A stretch of 64,000 nt of DNA from Megalobrama amblycephala (GCF_018812025.1 NC_063050.1:12379037-12443036), one strand, 5' to 3'. Positions 12,001-23,440 are shown, counted from the stretch's first letter. Notes: generated by a model from the sequence alone, not told the origin. Translations and numbers: made by a program.

Positions 12001-12683
12001 TGTCTGTTCCTGGTCCTCATGCCTTTCTTTTGGTCATCAGACTGGACGACAGATTCACAAATGAACAGAAACAAACAATGAAATGGATTCAGGAGAACTT
12101 TGGAGAAAAGGCTGAACGTTACACCATTGTTCTGTTCACTAGAGGAGATCAGTTAGATAAACCCATAAAGGAATTTCTGACAAAAAACAAGCAGATTAGT
12201 GAGCTTGTTCGAAAGTGTAAAGGCGGTTATCATGTTTTCAATAACAAAAATGAAGAAAATCGATCACAGGTCACTGAACTTCTGGAGAAGATCGACCGAA
12301 TGGTGGAGGAGAACGGAGGAGAGCATTACACTAATGAGATGTACAAGCAAGCTCAGAGGAAAATAGATGAAGAAGAGAGAAGGCAGAGAGAGGAAGAAGA
12401 AAGAATGAAGTTAGAAGAAGAAGAAAAGATAAGGCAGGATGAAAGAATGAGGCTGTTGTATAAGGCTAAAGGTGTGGCTATAGTGGGAGCAGGTGTGGCA
12501 GGTGTGGCAGTGTGTGCCGGAGTCGCTGGAGGGGGACTAAGTCCAGCTTTAATCTCAGGAGCAGCAGCAGCTGGACGTGCAGCACTGGCCTCTTCTGCTA
12601 AAGGAGCGACACTGTCTGAAGCTTTAATGGCAGGAGCAGTAGCTGCTGGAAATGCAGCACTGACCTCTGTTCTGCGGCATTAA
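9058..12683 (+). CDS. GIMAP-like protein with two AIG1 GTPase domains (three exons)
   Basis: Predicted exons are 9058-9076, 10658-11623 and 11716-12683, giving about 650 aa. Exon 1 codes for MASAYK plus one base and ends at GTCAGT; exon 2 begins after TTTGACAG in the matching phase. Exon 2 leaves through CAG|GTGAGA and enters exon 3 after ATACTCAG, again in phase, across a 92-nt intron. The protein therefore carries two AIG1-type GTPase domains in tandem: P-loops at residues 18-25 and 352-359, DTPG switch motifs at 61-64 and 400-403, and the conserved box GPHxFLLVI before IQENFG in each. GIMAPs are membrane-associated GTPases tied to lymphocyte survival and to vesicle or lipid-droplet surfaces. 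A charged coiled region and a Gly/Ala-rich hydrophobic tail end the protein, probably for membrane attachment. Two separate genes remain possible, but neither GTPase exon has its own good ATG context. Confidence 0.8.
9077..10657 (+). other. GIMAP intron 1 with an older repeat
   Basis: The first 300 bases (to about 9380) are homologous to 40600-40900, a relic of another GIMAP copy. From about 9597 to 10060 lies a dispersed repeat with AACGTTCTCTAAATATTCAG, which returns at 18888-19200. The open frame at 10216-10458 has no protein features. Confidence 0.5.
10658..11623 (+). CDS. GIMAP exon 2: first AIG1 domain
   Basis: Holds GVSGAGKSS, IIDTPG and the AIG1 box. The G4 position, normally TRGD or TxxD for guanine recognition, reads TGRE here, so the base-specificity aspartate is replaced. 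The C-terminal third is a long, lysine- and glutamate-rich linker before the second domain. No ATG lies at its 5' end; the start comes from exon 1. If the exon 2 donor were not used, translation would stop at 11682. Confidence 0.85.
11716..12683 (+). CDS. GIMAP exon 3: second AIG1 domain and hydrophobic tail
   Basis: Has all main G motifs intact: GKTGAGKSA, VIDTPG and FTRGD. After the GTPase fold comes an EEERRQREEEERMK-type coiled segment, then about 70 residues rich in Gly, Ala and Val (IVGAGVAGVAVCAGVAG at its start) ending VLRH. The first in-frame ATG is at 11742; the exon is open upstream of it into the acceptor, which supports fusion to exon 2. Confidence 0.88.
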
Positions 12684-13057
12684 TGGGAGGGATGAGCGAG
12701 AAATCATACCCCGGTTTCACAGACAAGACTTAAGTCTAGTCCCAGACCAAAATGCATGTTTGAGCTGTTCTAACTTGCACTTAGCTATCTTAAAATATGC
12801 CAGTGCCATTGTTTTGTCTCAAGATGCACACCAGTAAAAGCCAATTAAATGCCCTAATCCTTAATCTAAGCCCTGTCTGTGAAACCAGGCCCAAGTTAAA
12901 GTATGCATGTTTTTTAAACAACAAAGTACAGCATCAGTGCACATGTCTTTTCATTAAGCCTTCTGGTAGTGCCACTTTTATAATCCAGAACTGTCAAAAC
13001 AAATTCAAGTGCACACTGTTTTGAGTTATGACTTAAAAAAAGCCATGACTTTTTTAA
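12684..13057 (+). other. GIMAP 3' flank
   Basis: Probable 3' UTR. An ATTAAA at about 12845 could serve for polyadenylation. No further gene is seen. Confidence 0.35.
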
Positions 13058-14195
13058 AGGGTTAGTTCACCCCAAAATGAAATTTCTTTCATTAATTACT
13101 CACCCTCATGTTGTTCCGCAACTATTTGAGCAATGTTGCCGGGCCACGTCGCCGAGCGATGATGCTTGGGACAGAATAGAATGATGCTTTCTATTCTTAA
13201 TGGGAAAGCGCCCAAGCATCATCCCTTGGTGACATTGCATTGGCAACATTGCTCAAAAAGTTGCCCCATGTATCATCACCTTAAAGGGGATATATGTAAG
13301 ATTTTTACTTTAAGAAAGCATAAAAATGCCCCAATATGTTTGCAGATATTTAGGAAACATGCTAAGTTCATCTACTTGTTTCTCAGAAAAACAATGCTGC
13401 AGCCGCGCGTCCTGATATTGCTGAGTTAGATGCGTTCCTGGGTCAACATATTGTTGATCTGGAACAACATTCTAGTCTGAAAATTTAGTCTTAACCCTAT
13501 TCCTACCCCTAAACCTAACCCTACCCATAAGTTATCCCAAAAATCAGAGGGAAATGATAGATGAATAACACTGATGTAGAAGTACCAATTCATGATTTTA
13601 AGCCTAAACTTGACATAATCTGTAAACTTGTCCCTCAAATCTGATTGGTTGATTTGAATGTTGTTCCAGGATCAACAAAAATGTTGACCCAGGAACATGT
13701 TGAACCAAAGTCCCTTTAAGACAAGTCATTTCACTCGGCGGCCATCTTTGAAACGCCTCTCGGGCATCCTGGGCATCCTGCAGCTCCTATCTCTTTGAAT
13801 GGGGAAACATCAGATTCTCCAAAACTGTTCGCCAACCTTACGATTAAATTTCATATTTGAAATCACCAATGAAATCTAACAACAACCGACTCAAAAATGT
13901 AGTTTCTAAACGCTCGAATCATTACAAAAAAAACTGTATTTTTCAGGCTGGATCAAGCTAATGCGCATGCGCAGACCTAAATGCGCGTCTCTTCGGAGGC
14001 GCGCGTCTGACTGTTTCTATAGAAACCGGTGATTCTAACGGCCGCTGAAGTGACGCGATGACTTTACCAGTCGGCGATTGGCTCTTGGCTTTAGAAGGTG
14101 GGACTTATTCCGCCATATTGCGCATTACACTTTCTCCCATTCAAAACAATACGAGTGACACGTCTTGTGTTATTCTATAGTCTTTGGTTGAACTC
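13058..14195. repeat. Composite of decayed DNA-transposon pieces
   Basis: Begins with the AGGGTTAGTTCACCC terminus after TTAA, then short inverted segments around 13120-13250. A second unit from about 13279 starts TTAAAGGGGATATATG and contains GGCCATCTTTGAAACGCC and a CpG-rich stretch near 13960-14110. No intact element or gene. Confidence 0.5.
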
Positions 14196-14825
14196 AGCAA
14201 TATCAGGTTATGCTCTACAGCCAGATATTCTACTTTGAAAATGTGTGTTCTGTGTTGGAATGTCTGTCTTTGTTTTGATCTGAGTGAAACCGACCGTGTG
14301 TTGTCAATTTATCCAATAGTATTTCGACATCACAGGTTGCCAGTTGGTGGAAAACACCACGTATTGCAGCCATGGAAACCAACAAACAAACTGGGTCAGA
14401 GATAGTAGATAGATCCGATAGTATCTGAGCCATGCAAAGTCATTCAAGGTCCAGAAAGTTAGTGAAAACATTCTTAATATAGTGCACAAACAAGAGTCTT
14501 ACACAATCATGTGCTTCGGTACTGAACCACAAGTGATTGCGTAAGACTTTAGACTTAAAATAATGTATTATTTATTCATTATATTTTGAGTATTGTAATG
14601 TGTTCATAGTGATTTCCATTGAGTCGATTCTGCATACAGCATGTATTGTATGAAAGCATAATATATAAGATAAATACCACTAAAAAATGCAGCCAAAGGA
14701 TGGTGTTGACTGTAGTTTTTCCATATTATGAGGCAGTTTAGACACTTCTAGTTCTCTTGTTCAGGTTCACAGAGACAGATGGAAATACTTTGCTTTTCTC
14801 TAAATGACAAAAACAAACTGGCATA

Positions 14826-14852
14826 ATGGCATCAGCAATATCAACAATGTAA
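14826..14852 (+). pseudogene. Decayed GIMAP first exon
   Basis: ATGGCATCAGCA matches the first exon of the GIMAP gene, and the upstream 75 bases match its 5' UTR. An insertion puts a stop after eight codons (MASAISTM), and the GTCAGT donor has become an inactive sequence. Downstream sequence resembles GIMAP intron 1 only briefly. No GTPase exon follows, so this is a dead end of a tandem duplication. Confidence 0.6.
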
Positions 14853-14930
14853 AGATTAGTCTGAAACAACTGATTACGACACTCATAGACTACAGCTAAT
14901 ACTGTGCTATTTGTTTCCGGGATAACACTT

Positions 14931-15341
14931 TAGAATACTGATCCTTCATTAATGAATAATTGCACAGGAACAAATGAGTAATGCAGTATTAACACTCTAA
15001 TAGTTACTAGAGAGTTATCATGTTTCTCACTTTAGAATACTGATCCAAATAATTAGTAATTCCTAATACTTCAGTCATTACTAGTGTGTTACTATGACTT
15101 TAGAATTAATTATACATTATGCATCATTCATATTAATTATGAACCTGTATATAGTAGTTCTCTGGGAGGAATGAAAATAGACTAATAGAAAAGAAAACTA
15201 ATAGTGAACTACCACATTCAACTGAGCACTATTACTTACTAATTGTAGTAAATTAGCTCAATAACTGGTTATAATTAATTATAAATATTTGGATCACTTA
15301 ATAAAATTAACTTAAATAAAATTAATATTACAATCAATTAA
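14931..15341. repeat. AT-rich TAACACTTTA-type repeat
   Basis: Starts GATAACACTTTAGAATACTG and holds further inverted copies of the same words (CACTTTAGAATACTGATCC near 15035). Similar GGTAACACTTTA ends occur at 25075, 39359, 42542, 42778 and 63978. Confidence 0.45.
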
Positions 15342-15597
15342 AGGGTTAGTTCACCCAAAAATGAAAATTCTGTCATTTATTACTCACCCTCATGTCGTTT
15401 CACACCCGTAAGACCTTCATTCATCTTCAGAACACAAATTAAGATATTTTTGTTGAAATCCGATGGCTCATTGAGGCCTCCATAGGGACATTTCCTCTCT
15501 CAAGATCCATAAATGTACTAAAAACATATTTAAATCAGTTCATGTGAGTACAGTGGTTCAATATTAATATTATAAAGCGACGAGAATATTTTTGCTT
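15342..15597. mobile_element. Truncated TTAA foldback element (left arm only)
   Basis: AGGGTTAGTTCACCC after TTAA (15338-15341), closely matching the left arm of 519-1283 for about 250 bases. It stops where a different element begins at about 15598. Confidence 0.7.
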
Positions 15598-16206
15598 CAA
15601 AAGAACAGTGTTTATCTGAAATCTAATCTTTTGTAACATTATAAATGTCTTTACTGCCACTTTTGATTGATTTAATGCATCCTTGCTGAATAAAAGTATT
15701 CATTTCTTTAATTTCTTTTCAAAAAAATAAAAATAAAAATTCTTACTGACCCCAAACTTTTGAACAGTAGTGTATAATGCTACAGAAGCTTTGTATTTCA
15801 GATAAATGCTGTTCTTTTGAACTTTCTATTCATCAAGGAATCCTGAAAAAAAAGTACACAACTGTTTTCAACATTGAAAATAATCATAAATGTTTATTAA
15901 GCGGCAAATCAGCATATTAGAATGATTTCTGAAGGATCATGTGACACTGAAGACTGGAGTAACGATGCTGAAAATTCAGCTTTGCATCACAGGAATAAAT
16001 TACTTTGTCAAATATATTTAAATAGTACACAGTTATTTTAAATTGTAATAATTTTTTACAATATTACTGTTTTTTTATATATTAATATTATTAATATTAT
16101 TTTTTACTGTATTTTTAATTAAATAAATGTAGCCTTGGTGAGCAGACGAAACTTCTTTTAAAAACATAAAAAATCTTAGTGGTTCCAAACTTTTGGACTG
16201 TACTGT
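15598..16206. mobile_element. Inverted-repeat element, right part
   Basis: Carries the words AGCATCGTTACTCC-like, GGATCATGTGACACTGAAG and CCTTGGTGAGCAGACGAAAC, and ends GGTTCCAAACTTTTGGACTG. The same sequence forms both arms of 20062-20985. The left part is deleted against the TTAA foldback relic. Confidence 0.65.
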
Positions 16207-17003
16207 ATATATATATTATATATGTGTGTGTGTGTGTGTTACAGTAGAGAAGCAAAGAACTACACCAACATGTATTTATTTTTTTTTATTTAAACTTTAA
16301 GAAATAGGCAGCAAAACAATAACACATCAATGAAAACATTAATATAAAATATAGGTATTATTGTCGTAGTATCCTAGTATTTGCACCACACAAAATGAGA
16401 GAGAAACAACAACAACAACAACAACAACATTGGTCTCTATATTAAACCAGCTTAATGGACATTTGTAAGAATTTATTTCCATCTTCTCCATTTTAGATGG
16501 AATTAAAACAAAGAGAGGAGCGCCACCCAGTGGACAGACAAGCACGTTTCCATACATGTACTTTGCATATTCTTACTAATTTGTTTTGCAATAACCTAAA
16601 AAGAACCTCCAGAATGTTCTCTAATAGTTATTTTTAGGCTTTATTTTTTACAATCTAGAATTTCAATTTATTTAATTTACAGAGAATGTTTCCTTCAGGT
16701 TATTTCAAGAAAGCGAGTGATATATGTGCATCCAGGTTTTTAAAATCACAATACAATCAATATACATATTGTATAAAAACATGGTAAATGTGTAATTATC
16801 TCAAACAACTAGCTGAATCCAGCTATTCTCATTAAATCGTTCAGAGAACTGAATTAGACAGAAAGTAGTAGTCAAAAATTCTTGCTTAAACTGGTGTCCC
16901 TACTTTACTTTTACTACTACTCCCCCTCCTATTAAATTTTGTTCATATTACATCTTCTAGCTTCTTACTTCTAGCTTCTGACCAAGGCTGTGTCTCAATA
17001 CTA
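16206..17003. other. Spacer with (TG)n and (CAA)n, no gene
   Basis: A (TG)n run follows at about 16222-16240 and a short (CAA)n run at about 16408-16428. Nothing else is recognised. Confidence 0.5.
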
Positions 17004-17366
17004 GTGTTACTTGATCTCAGTGCTGCGTTCGACACTATAGATCATAAAATACTCCTAGATCGACTACAAAATTACACTGGTATTCAGGGACAGGCATTAC
17101 GGTGGTTTAGGTCGTACCTATCAGACCGACACAATTTTGTTTATATAAACGGGGAAAAATCTAAGATCACGACAGTAAAGTATGGAGTGCCGCAAGGATC
17201 TGTGTTAGGCCCTCTGCTATTTTCAATCTACATGCTGCCACTCGGCAATATTATAAGAAAACATGGAATAAGTTTCCACTGCTATGCCGTTGATACTCAG
17301 TTATATATTTCAACACAACCAGATGAAATCTCTAAATTATCCAATCTGACAGAGTGGGCCCTATAA
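17004..17366 (+). pseudogene. LINE reverse-transcriptase fragment
   Basis: About 120 codons match the palm region of a non-LTR retrotransposon reverse transcriptase of the CR1/L2/Rex-like type: LDLSAAFDTIDH, YGVPQGSVLGP, and the catalytic box. The catalytic box reads YAVD instead of YADD, so one metal-binding aspartate is lost. Both ends of the element are missing, including endonuclease and 3' tail. A dead fragment. Confidence 0.85.
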
Positions 17367-17715
17367 TACACCCGGCGCAATGCGACGCAAGGCGCAGCGC
17401 AAGTGTGTTTGCTAGTTTGCGTCCGGCGCCGTTCGCGTTTTCCCGTTCAGCGCCACGTCCTTAAATTAGTAAATGCATTTGCGCCAGTTAGTGCGCCCAT
17501 GGGCGTGCTGGTCTAAAAAAGAGGTGTGTTCAGGCGCATTGCCGGCGCATTGCTATTTTAAGGAGCTGAAAATAGACTTCGCCATAGACCAACTCAAACC
17601 TGGTCTAAAGTCTAAAGTAATGGCGCAATATTTTTTTGTTATAGAGCGCGTTGGTAGAAACTGCTCCTCTGGGCGCGTCCACAGTGCGCGTTGACTTTGC
17701 TTATTACACACAGGG
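17367..17715. mobile_element. GC-rich element with repeated GGCGCA words
   Basis: Abrupt change to CpG-rich sequence with many GCGCA/TGCGC words in both orientations, directly abutting the LINE fragment. Related words occur at about 37590-37680. Probably a DNA transposon end; no full boundary defined. Confidence 0.4.
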
Positions 17716-18690
17716 ATGCGCATCACACAAACATGCCAAATATTAAAAACAAAAGGATTACAGTGTAAAAGAATATGATAGTGTAGGCTACATAAATATA
17801 AAAATGTAATGATGAATAGTCATTGCGTGTATTAGAATTAGGCTACCTATTTTCAATTCAGCCTATTACTACTTATAATGATGAACGAAATTGGCTAATT
17901 AACTGAACAATCGTGCCAATACACACACACATATATATTAACTGACTCATCGCGCGGAGCCATTTGAAAGCCTGCATCCAACGCAGACGACTGAAAGATT
18001 GACTGGCCACTTAGGTAATTTCAGCAAAACATCTGATGCCAGAAGACGAGGACACAATCACTGCTAATTCATCCCACGCCGTGGGATATATGCATATAGG
18101 GTGTTATGTGGACAACCATGCATGTCACTTCTGCAGGCTGCATCTTACTCTGTCACTCTTTTCATAGCTTTTGCTGGCTGAAACACTTGCTTGGTCTCAT
18201 CACTCATCACTAAATAAAAGATTAAAAAATGAAGCCCTCTGTTACAGGGGCCTTGTCACAAGGTCCATTGATTGACTGAGCCTGCTCCGGATCAGGCTAG
18301 TTTCCCAGCATAAGTTGTCAGAGTAACTGAGTTTGAACTAATTTAAGTTTGTTTTATGAAACAGAATTCGTTGACAATAAGTCTGACTAACTAAAATAAG
18401 CCTGGCTTGTTTTCTAATTTTGTTTTATGAAACAGCCCTCAGGATTGTGTTTAGGAATGTCTGTTATAGGCTAGAAAATGGCAACTAAAATAGCCAAAAG
18501 GACATTTTAACATTATGCCAAAAGTTATAATCTTCTACTCTTCCTCTCTGGATCTCACTCTGGTTATGCTCTCATTAAACACCTCTCGTCCCAGTATTTC
18601 CTGTTGGACTCTTTCCAGAGATTCCCAGCAGCTCAATCCTCAGATCCTGTAAATCAGGTTCTTCTGCAGGATCTTTCAAATAATTATTTT
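17716..18690. other. Intergenic, no gene recognised
   Basis: Ordinary AT-rich sequence with a short repeated AACAGAATT/GAAACAG word pair near 18360-18440. Confidence 0.4.
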
Positions 18691-18695
18691 GTTTT

Positions 18696-18880
18696 TAATC
18701 TTGAATCATTATTACAAGAAAGTAATTAATTATTATGAGGAAGTTCCTCATTATTATGAGATGTTAAGTCATTATTACAAGAAAGTTTCACATTATTATG
18801 AGAAAATAACTAATTATTATGAGGAAGTTCCTCGTTATTACGAGATGTTTCATTATTACGAGAAACTTTCTCATATAGTC
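18696..18880. repeat. ATTATTACGAGAAAGT minisatellite
   Basis: About ten diverged units of 14-17 bases such as CATTATTATGAGGAAGT. Translation gives a false HYYEK repeat protein on the plus strand. Confidence 0.85.
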
Positions 18881-18887
18881 ATTACCC

Positions 18888-19400
18888 AGCTAACAGAATT
18901 TTGAATTTGCAGAATTTGCTAACAGAACTTTCTCTAAATATTCAGTGTTGGTGCTGGGAATGTAAAAAAACAGTTTTCTTGATGTTAGAGGAACGTTTTT
19001 ATAAGGTATAATGTTCCTCAAACGTTCTTTCAACTTAATTTTGATCTAAAAATCAACATTGTAGGAACGTTGATTTGTAACATTCCAAGAACATGAAAAT
19101 GTCCAGTTTCCTTAATGTTAGTAGAATGTTATTTAAAGGTTAGTATGATGTTCCTGAAATATTATTTCAATCATTGGACTCTAAATGAGTTTCAATGATT
19201 CAGGTCAAATAATGACCAAGTTAAAACATAACCTACACCACCTGATCATTTTTTTTCCTTTGTTTGTTTGGCTGTTACAACTCAATCAAAACGGCCCAAA
19301 CAAAATTTTATTTTAAAAAGTCAAGAGCTCAACTAAAGCAAACACTGATCTCCATGATGATAACTTAAATTGTGATTTTCTTTGGTGATTCTGCTTGTTA
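18888..19400. repeat. Dispersed repeat shared with GIMAP intron 1
   Basis: CCCAGCTAACAGAATTTTG and TCTCTAAATATTCAGTGTTG recur from 9609. The right portion (19175-19400) recurs in inverted arms at 52256-52500 and 53020-53170. Confidence 0.6.
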
Positions 19401-20040
19401 ACATCAGATCATCTTCCTGACACATTTACTGTGATAAATCACACAATGAATGTGTCAAAATTAACACAATGAGTGTTGTCCGTAAACTCACACACTGATG
19501 TGTAAGAATTTAGCCAATTTGAGTAGTTTTTAACAAATGCTTTTTGACACATTCTGAATGTCTGTGTTTGACACAGTGAATGTGTCAAAATTAACACTAG
19601 TGTTGTCCCAAAACACAAGCACTGATGTGTAAGTGATGTTTTTTGACTGGACTTGACAAAGAGATCATTACAAATTTGATCTTCATGTTCAGAAGAAGCA
19701 CAGGTGTTTTATTTTGTTGTTGTTTTCCTCTTTACTTAAATGAGTCTGCTTGTTAACAGCAGGTGTTCATCACTAATGCTTGATTAATGACTTAATTATC
19801 TCTTTAACTTCCCTCTTGAATGGTCTTGGTCTCGGTCTTGGAGGGTCTGGTCTTGACTACACCTCTGGTTAATCTTCCTGACACATTCACTGTGTTAAAA
19901 TCATTGACTCAATGAATGTGTCAGAATTAACACAACAAGCGTCGTCCCTAAACTCACCCATTGATGTGTAAGAATTTAACACAGTTTGAGTCAGTTTTAA
20001 CACATCCTTTCTAAGAGTGTAGCTCCAGAGTGAGCTCCAA
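19401..20040. repeat. Array of GACACATTCACTGTGT / TGTGTAAGAATTTAACAC repeats
   Basis: Several diverged, partly inverted units built of GAATGTGTCA, TTAACACAA and TGATGTGTAAG. Comparable arrays occur at 28100-28570, 51540-52230 and 53170-53450. No gene. Confidence 0.6.
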
Positions 20041-20061
20041 CTGACGGAGGTTATCGATATA

Positions 20062-20985
20062 CAGTACAGTCCAAAAGTTTGGAACCACTAAGATTTTTAA
20101 TGTTTTTAAAAGACGTTTCGTCTGCTCACCAAGGCTGCATTTATTGAATTAAAAATACAGTAAAAAACAGTAATATTGTGAAATATTATTACAATTTAAA
20201 ATAACTGTGTACTATTTAAATATATTTGACAAAGTAATTTATTCCTGTGATGCAAAGCTGAATTTTCAGCATCATTACTCCAGTCTTCAGTGTCACATGA
20301 TCCTTCAGAAATCATTCTAATATGATGATTTGCTGCTCAATAAACATTTATGATTATTTTCAATGTTGAAAACAGTTGTGTACTTTTTTTTTTTCAGGAT
20401 TCCTTGATGAATAGAAAGTTCAAAAGAACAGCATTTATCTGAAATACAAAGCTTCTGTAGCATTATACACTACCGTTCAAAAGTTTGGGGTCAGTAAGAA
20501 TTTTTATTTTTATTTTTTTGAAAAAAATTAAAGAAATGAATACTTTTATTCAGCAAGGATGCATTAAATCAATCAAAAGTGGCAGTAAAGACATTTATAA
20601 TGTTACAAAAGATTAGATTTCAGATAAACACTGTTCTTTTGAACTTTCTATTCATCAAATAATCCTGAAAAAAAAATATTGTACACAAATATTTTGTACA
20701 ATTGTACACATTAAATGTTTATTGAGCAGCAGATCAGCATATTAGAATGATTTCTGAAGGATCATGTGACACTGAAGACTGGAGTAATGATGCTGAAAAT
20801 TCAGCTTTGCATCACAGGAATAAATTACTTTGTCAAATATATTCAAATAGAAAACAGTTATTTTAAATTGTAATAATATTTCACAATATTACTGTTTTTT
20901 ACTGTATTTTTAATTAAATAAATGTAGCCTTGGTGAGCAGACGAAACTTCTTTTAAAAACATTAAAAATCTTAGTGGTTCCAATA
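20062..20985. mobile_element. Palindromic element, about 0.92 kb
   Basis: Left end ACAGTCCAAAAGTTTGGAACC, right end GTGGTTCCAA, with inverted arms several hundred bases long (CTGCTCACCAAGGCTGCATT at left, CCTTGGTGAGCAGACG at right). The last bases of the right terminus are missing where it meets the upstream region of the cysteine-rich gene at about 20986. Non-coding. Confidence 0.75.
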
Positions 20986-20989
20986 GTCC

Positions 20990-21334
20990 AACAGTCAATA
21001 AGAAATGTTATTGTAAACTGGGCCAACCGAAATAAGAATTTCAAAAGAAATGTTAACCAAAAGGGATATCCCATATTGAAACCGGAAATATGAGTACATT
21101 ATTGACATCGGTAATGACAGGTTGTGGGCACCATAGGCTTGGCAACTCACTAAGCTGGAATGTTGCCACCCATGTGGCCATGATATAAACAGGCCTACAT
21201 TTTGGGTAGATTTTAGGTTCATCAGACACTCCTGCAGCACATGTTCATTGTCTTCTGATCATTCATTCAAGTTAAAGACTGAATATTTCCGAATCATCTC
21301 ACTGCTTCAAATTGTTCAGTTAAACTTGCGAGTC
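20990..21334 (+). promoter_or_regulatory. Promoter and 5' UTR of cysteine-rich family copy 1
   Basis: Homologous to 28960-29436 and 62850-63252. A TATA box lies at 21184-21190 in the shared context TATAAAnAGGCCTA, so transcription should start near 21212. Other shared blocks are TGTTATTGTAAACTG, TACATTATTGACAT, GTTGCCACCCATGT and GACACTCCTGC. The strong match upstream of TATA points to retained regulatory sites. Confidence 0.65.
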
Positions 21335-21529
21335 ATGGGTTGTGGGAACAGCAGAGAAGGATGTGAGAAATGCCAGGACAATTGCAATAACGGATGCAGT
21401 TGCCGATGTCACGACACCACCAGTGCGGATCCGAAATTAACTTCTCAAATGTGTGAAAACGGTTTAGGGTGTTGTGCTGAGTTTTTCGAGCTTCTGGGAA
21501 TATGCATTGAATGCTGTTCAGAAATGTGA
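21335..21529 (+). CDS. Small cysteine-rich, MGCGNS-start protein, copy 1
   Basis: 64 residues with 13 cysteines (3, 10, 13, 17, 21, 23, 25, 40, 46, 47, 57, 60, 61). The start MGCGNS has Gly2, Cys3 and Ser6, as in proteins that are N-myristoylated and palmitoylated, so inner-leaflet membrane attachment is expected. The core C-x6-C-x2-C-x3-C-x3-CxCxCH could bind metal. No signal peptide or membrane helix. I chose the ATG at 21335 because all three close paralogues keep it; an in-frame ATG at 21248 is not conserved. A donor at 21525|GTGAGG is shared with the paralogues; splicing to 22768 would change only the last residue before a stop. I do not recognise the family. Confidence 0.7.
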   Translation: MGCGNSREGCEKCQDNCNNGCSCRCHDTTSADPKLTSQMCENGLGCCAEFFELLGICIECCSEM

Positions 21530-21749
21530 GGATATATAATCACTATATTATTCACTGCTTCCTACAATATGAACATTTTCTTTAATTCCTTTCAGATTTA
21601 GAAACTTTACTCAATGTTTATTAAAAATGAAAGCAAAATCTGCATCTAATCATGAATGATGCCGACGCCTTTAACAGGTCATTTAACAGTAACAATAAAT
21701 AAAAGTAAGCAACAGCATGAATGTATGTAATTTCAGATTTAAAATAATG

Positions 21750-21801
<52 letters not shown>

Positions 21802-22767
21802 TGGGTAGGTTTAGATGTAGGATTAGATAGAATATACAGTTTGTACAGTATAAAAACATTTACATCTATGAAAGATCTCCATAAAACATGAAAACACAAG
21901 TGTGTGTGTGTGTGTTTGTATGGCCTGGTAAATCTTACATTTTGGGGACAAAATTTCCCCACGAAGATTGCAATTTCGGAAAACATTGTCCTTGAGGGGA
22001 CATTTTTTGGTCCCCGTGAGGAAAACAGTTTATAAATCACACAAAATTAAGTGTTTTGGAAGTTAGAGTTAGAGTTAGTGTAGGGGGAGAGAATATACAG
22101 TTTGTACACTCTAAAAAATGCTGGGTTAAAAACAACCCAAGTTGGGTTGAAAATGGACAAACCCAACGATTGGGTTGTTTTAACCCAGCGGTTGGGTTGA
22201 ATGTTTGCCCAACCTGCTGGGTAGTTTTATTTAAACCAACTATTGTTTAAAAATTGCTATATGGCTATCTTAAAATGAACCCAAAATAGTTGGGAAATTA
22301 AAAACCAGATGCAATTAGAGGCAACAATAATAGACAAAAGGTGAATGTTTATTAATAAGCTTTAATATTTTATTAATATAAGTTTAATAGTTTATTAATA
22401 TAAATGTATTAATAAGCAATTTAATAAATGTTTATTGTTTAATAATTATTCATTGAACATTAATAAATGTTCATTTCCAACATACTTTGGGTTAATTTTA
22501 ATTAAGCAATACAGTAATTTTTAAACAATAGTTGAGTTAAATAAAACTACCCAGCAGGTTGGGCAAACATTTAACCCTACCGCTGGGTTAAAACAACCCA
22601 ATTGCTGGGTTTGTCCATTTTCAACCCAACTTGGGTTGTTTTTAACCCAGCATTTTTTAGAGTGAACTGTATAAAAATCATTGTGTCTATGGAGATTCCT
22701 TTTTAAATGTACTGAAGTTTAACAAACATTTAATGTTAATATTTCTTTCTTTCTTTCTTTTTTCAAG
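21526..22767 (+). other. Intron of copy 1
   Basis: Starts GTGAGG and ends in a long pyrimidine tract, TTTCTTTTTTTCAAG. It holds a (GT)n run (about 21750-21799), a second short (GT)n run near 21900, and the inverted-repeat element 22107-22664. The words AACAGGTCATTTAACAG near 21672 are kept in the introns of the other copies. Confidence 0.6.
22107..22664. mobile_element. Inverted-repeat element with CACTCTAAAAAATGCTGGG ends
   Basis: The ends are perfect inverted copies and continue into GGTTAAAAACAACCCAA and GGGTTGTTTTAACCCAGC arms. AT-rich, non-coding centre. A 176-bp relative lies at 51115-51290. Confidence 0.8.
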
Positions 22768-22920
22768 ATAAAGTTAACGAATGGAGTTCCGGAGGCGATA
22801 CAGTGGCCGGTCAGGACGGGTTACAGCTCCTGCGAGAACATCATCAGTCCATAAAAGACAATGTTATCTGTACAAATACATTTCCAGCCAAAAGCACAAA
22901 ATAAATGTAATAACACATGA
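22768..22920 (+). other. Copy 1 last exon and 3' UTR
   Basis: Begins after the CAAG acceptor and is homologous to 30947-31110 and 50842-51060. A stop (TAA, 22769-22771) arises straight after the junction, so the exon is nearly all 3' UTR. It ends with AATAAA at 22900-22905. The block ACAATGTTATCTGTACAAAT is shared with copy 2. Confidence 0.6.
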
Positions 22921-23089
22921 AGTGATTATAAGTATGTTGGGTCATGAATAAATTTACATTTCTGCTACCGTGCCTGTTGTTGTCTCTCACCATCTGTCCG
23001 TAACAATCTTGAAGAATGAGTGTGTAATAACTGACTAAATATGAATGTGTGGTTTGGTCGACCCATTAGAAAACAGTGTTCAGTGTTTA

Positions 23090-23440
23090 GATGAGTGTTT
23101 ATGTCTTCTTCAGGACTGGTGACCCAACACTCAGTTTATTGTACAAAAGTTATGAAACAAGAGTGTGAAATACTGAAGATAATTACGGCAGAGGAACAAA
23201 ACATAAATCATTTAGATTTATGATGAAAAAATAATCCAGTGAGATTTTTTTTTTTTTTTTTATTAAAGCAAAACTTCATAAGACCAAACAGGTCAAACCA
23301 CACATTGAACATTTCAGGGCAGAAACTTAATTTTTTTTTCCTTCTTTTAAGCTCAGACAAGGATGTTTTCTTGAAAAGCTCAAAATTTTTAACATGCAAG
23401 TCTTTGTACAGGAGCAACAAAAATGGAATAGGGAAAGGAT
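23090..23440. repeat. Dispersed repeat, inverted partner at 48190-48520
   Basis: TCAGGACTGGTGACCCAACA and GACCAAACAGGTC-type words reappear as reverse complement at 48230-48500, including flanking A/T tracts. Non-coding. Confidence 0.6.

Noticed and set aside
17473..17694. 73-codon frame in GC-rich sequence
   Set aside because: Lies in a transposon-like CpG-rich repeat without domain features.
18689..18904. 71-codon HYYEK repeat protein
   Set aside because: Translation of a minisatellite.
21248..21334. N-terminal extension of copy 1 from an upstream ATG
   Set aside because: Not conserved in copies 2 and 3, and it would bury the acylation motif.
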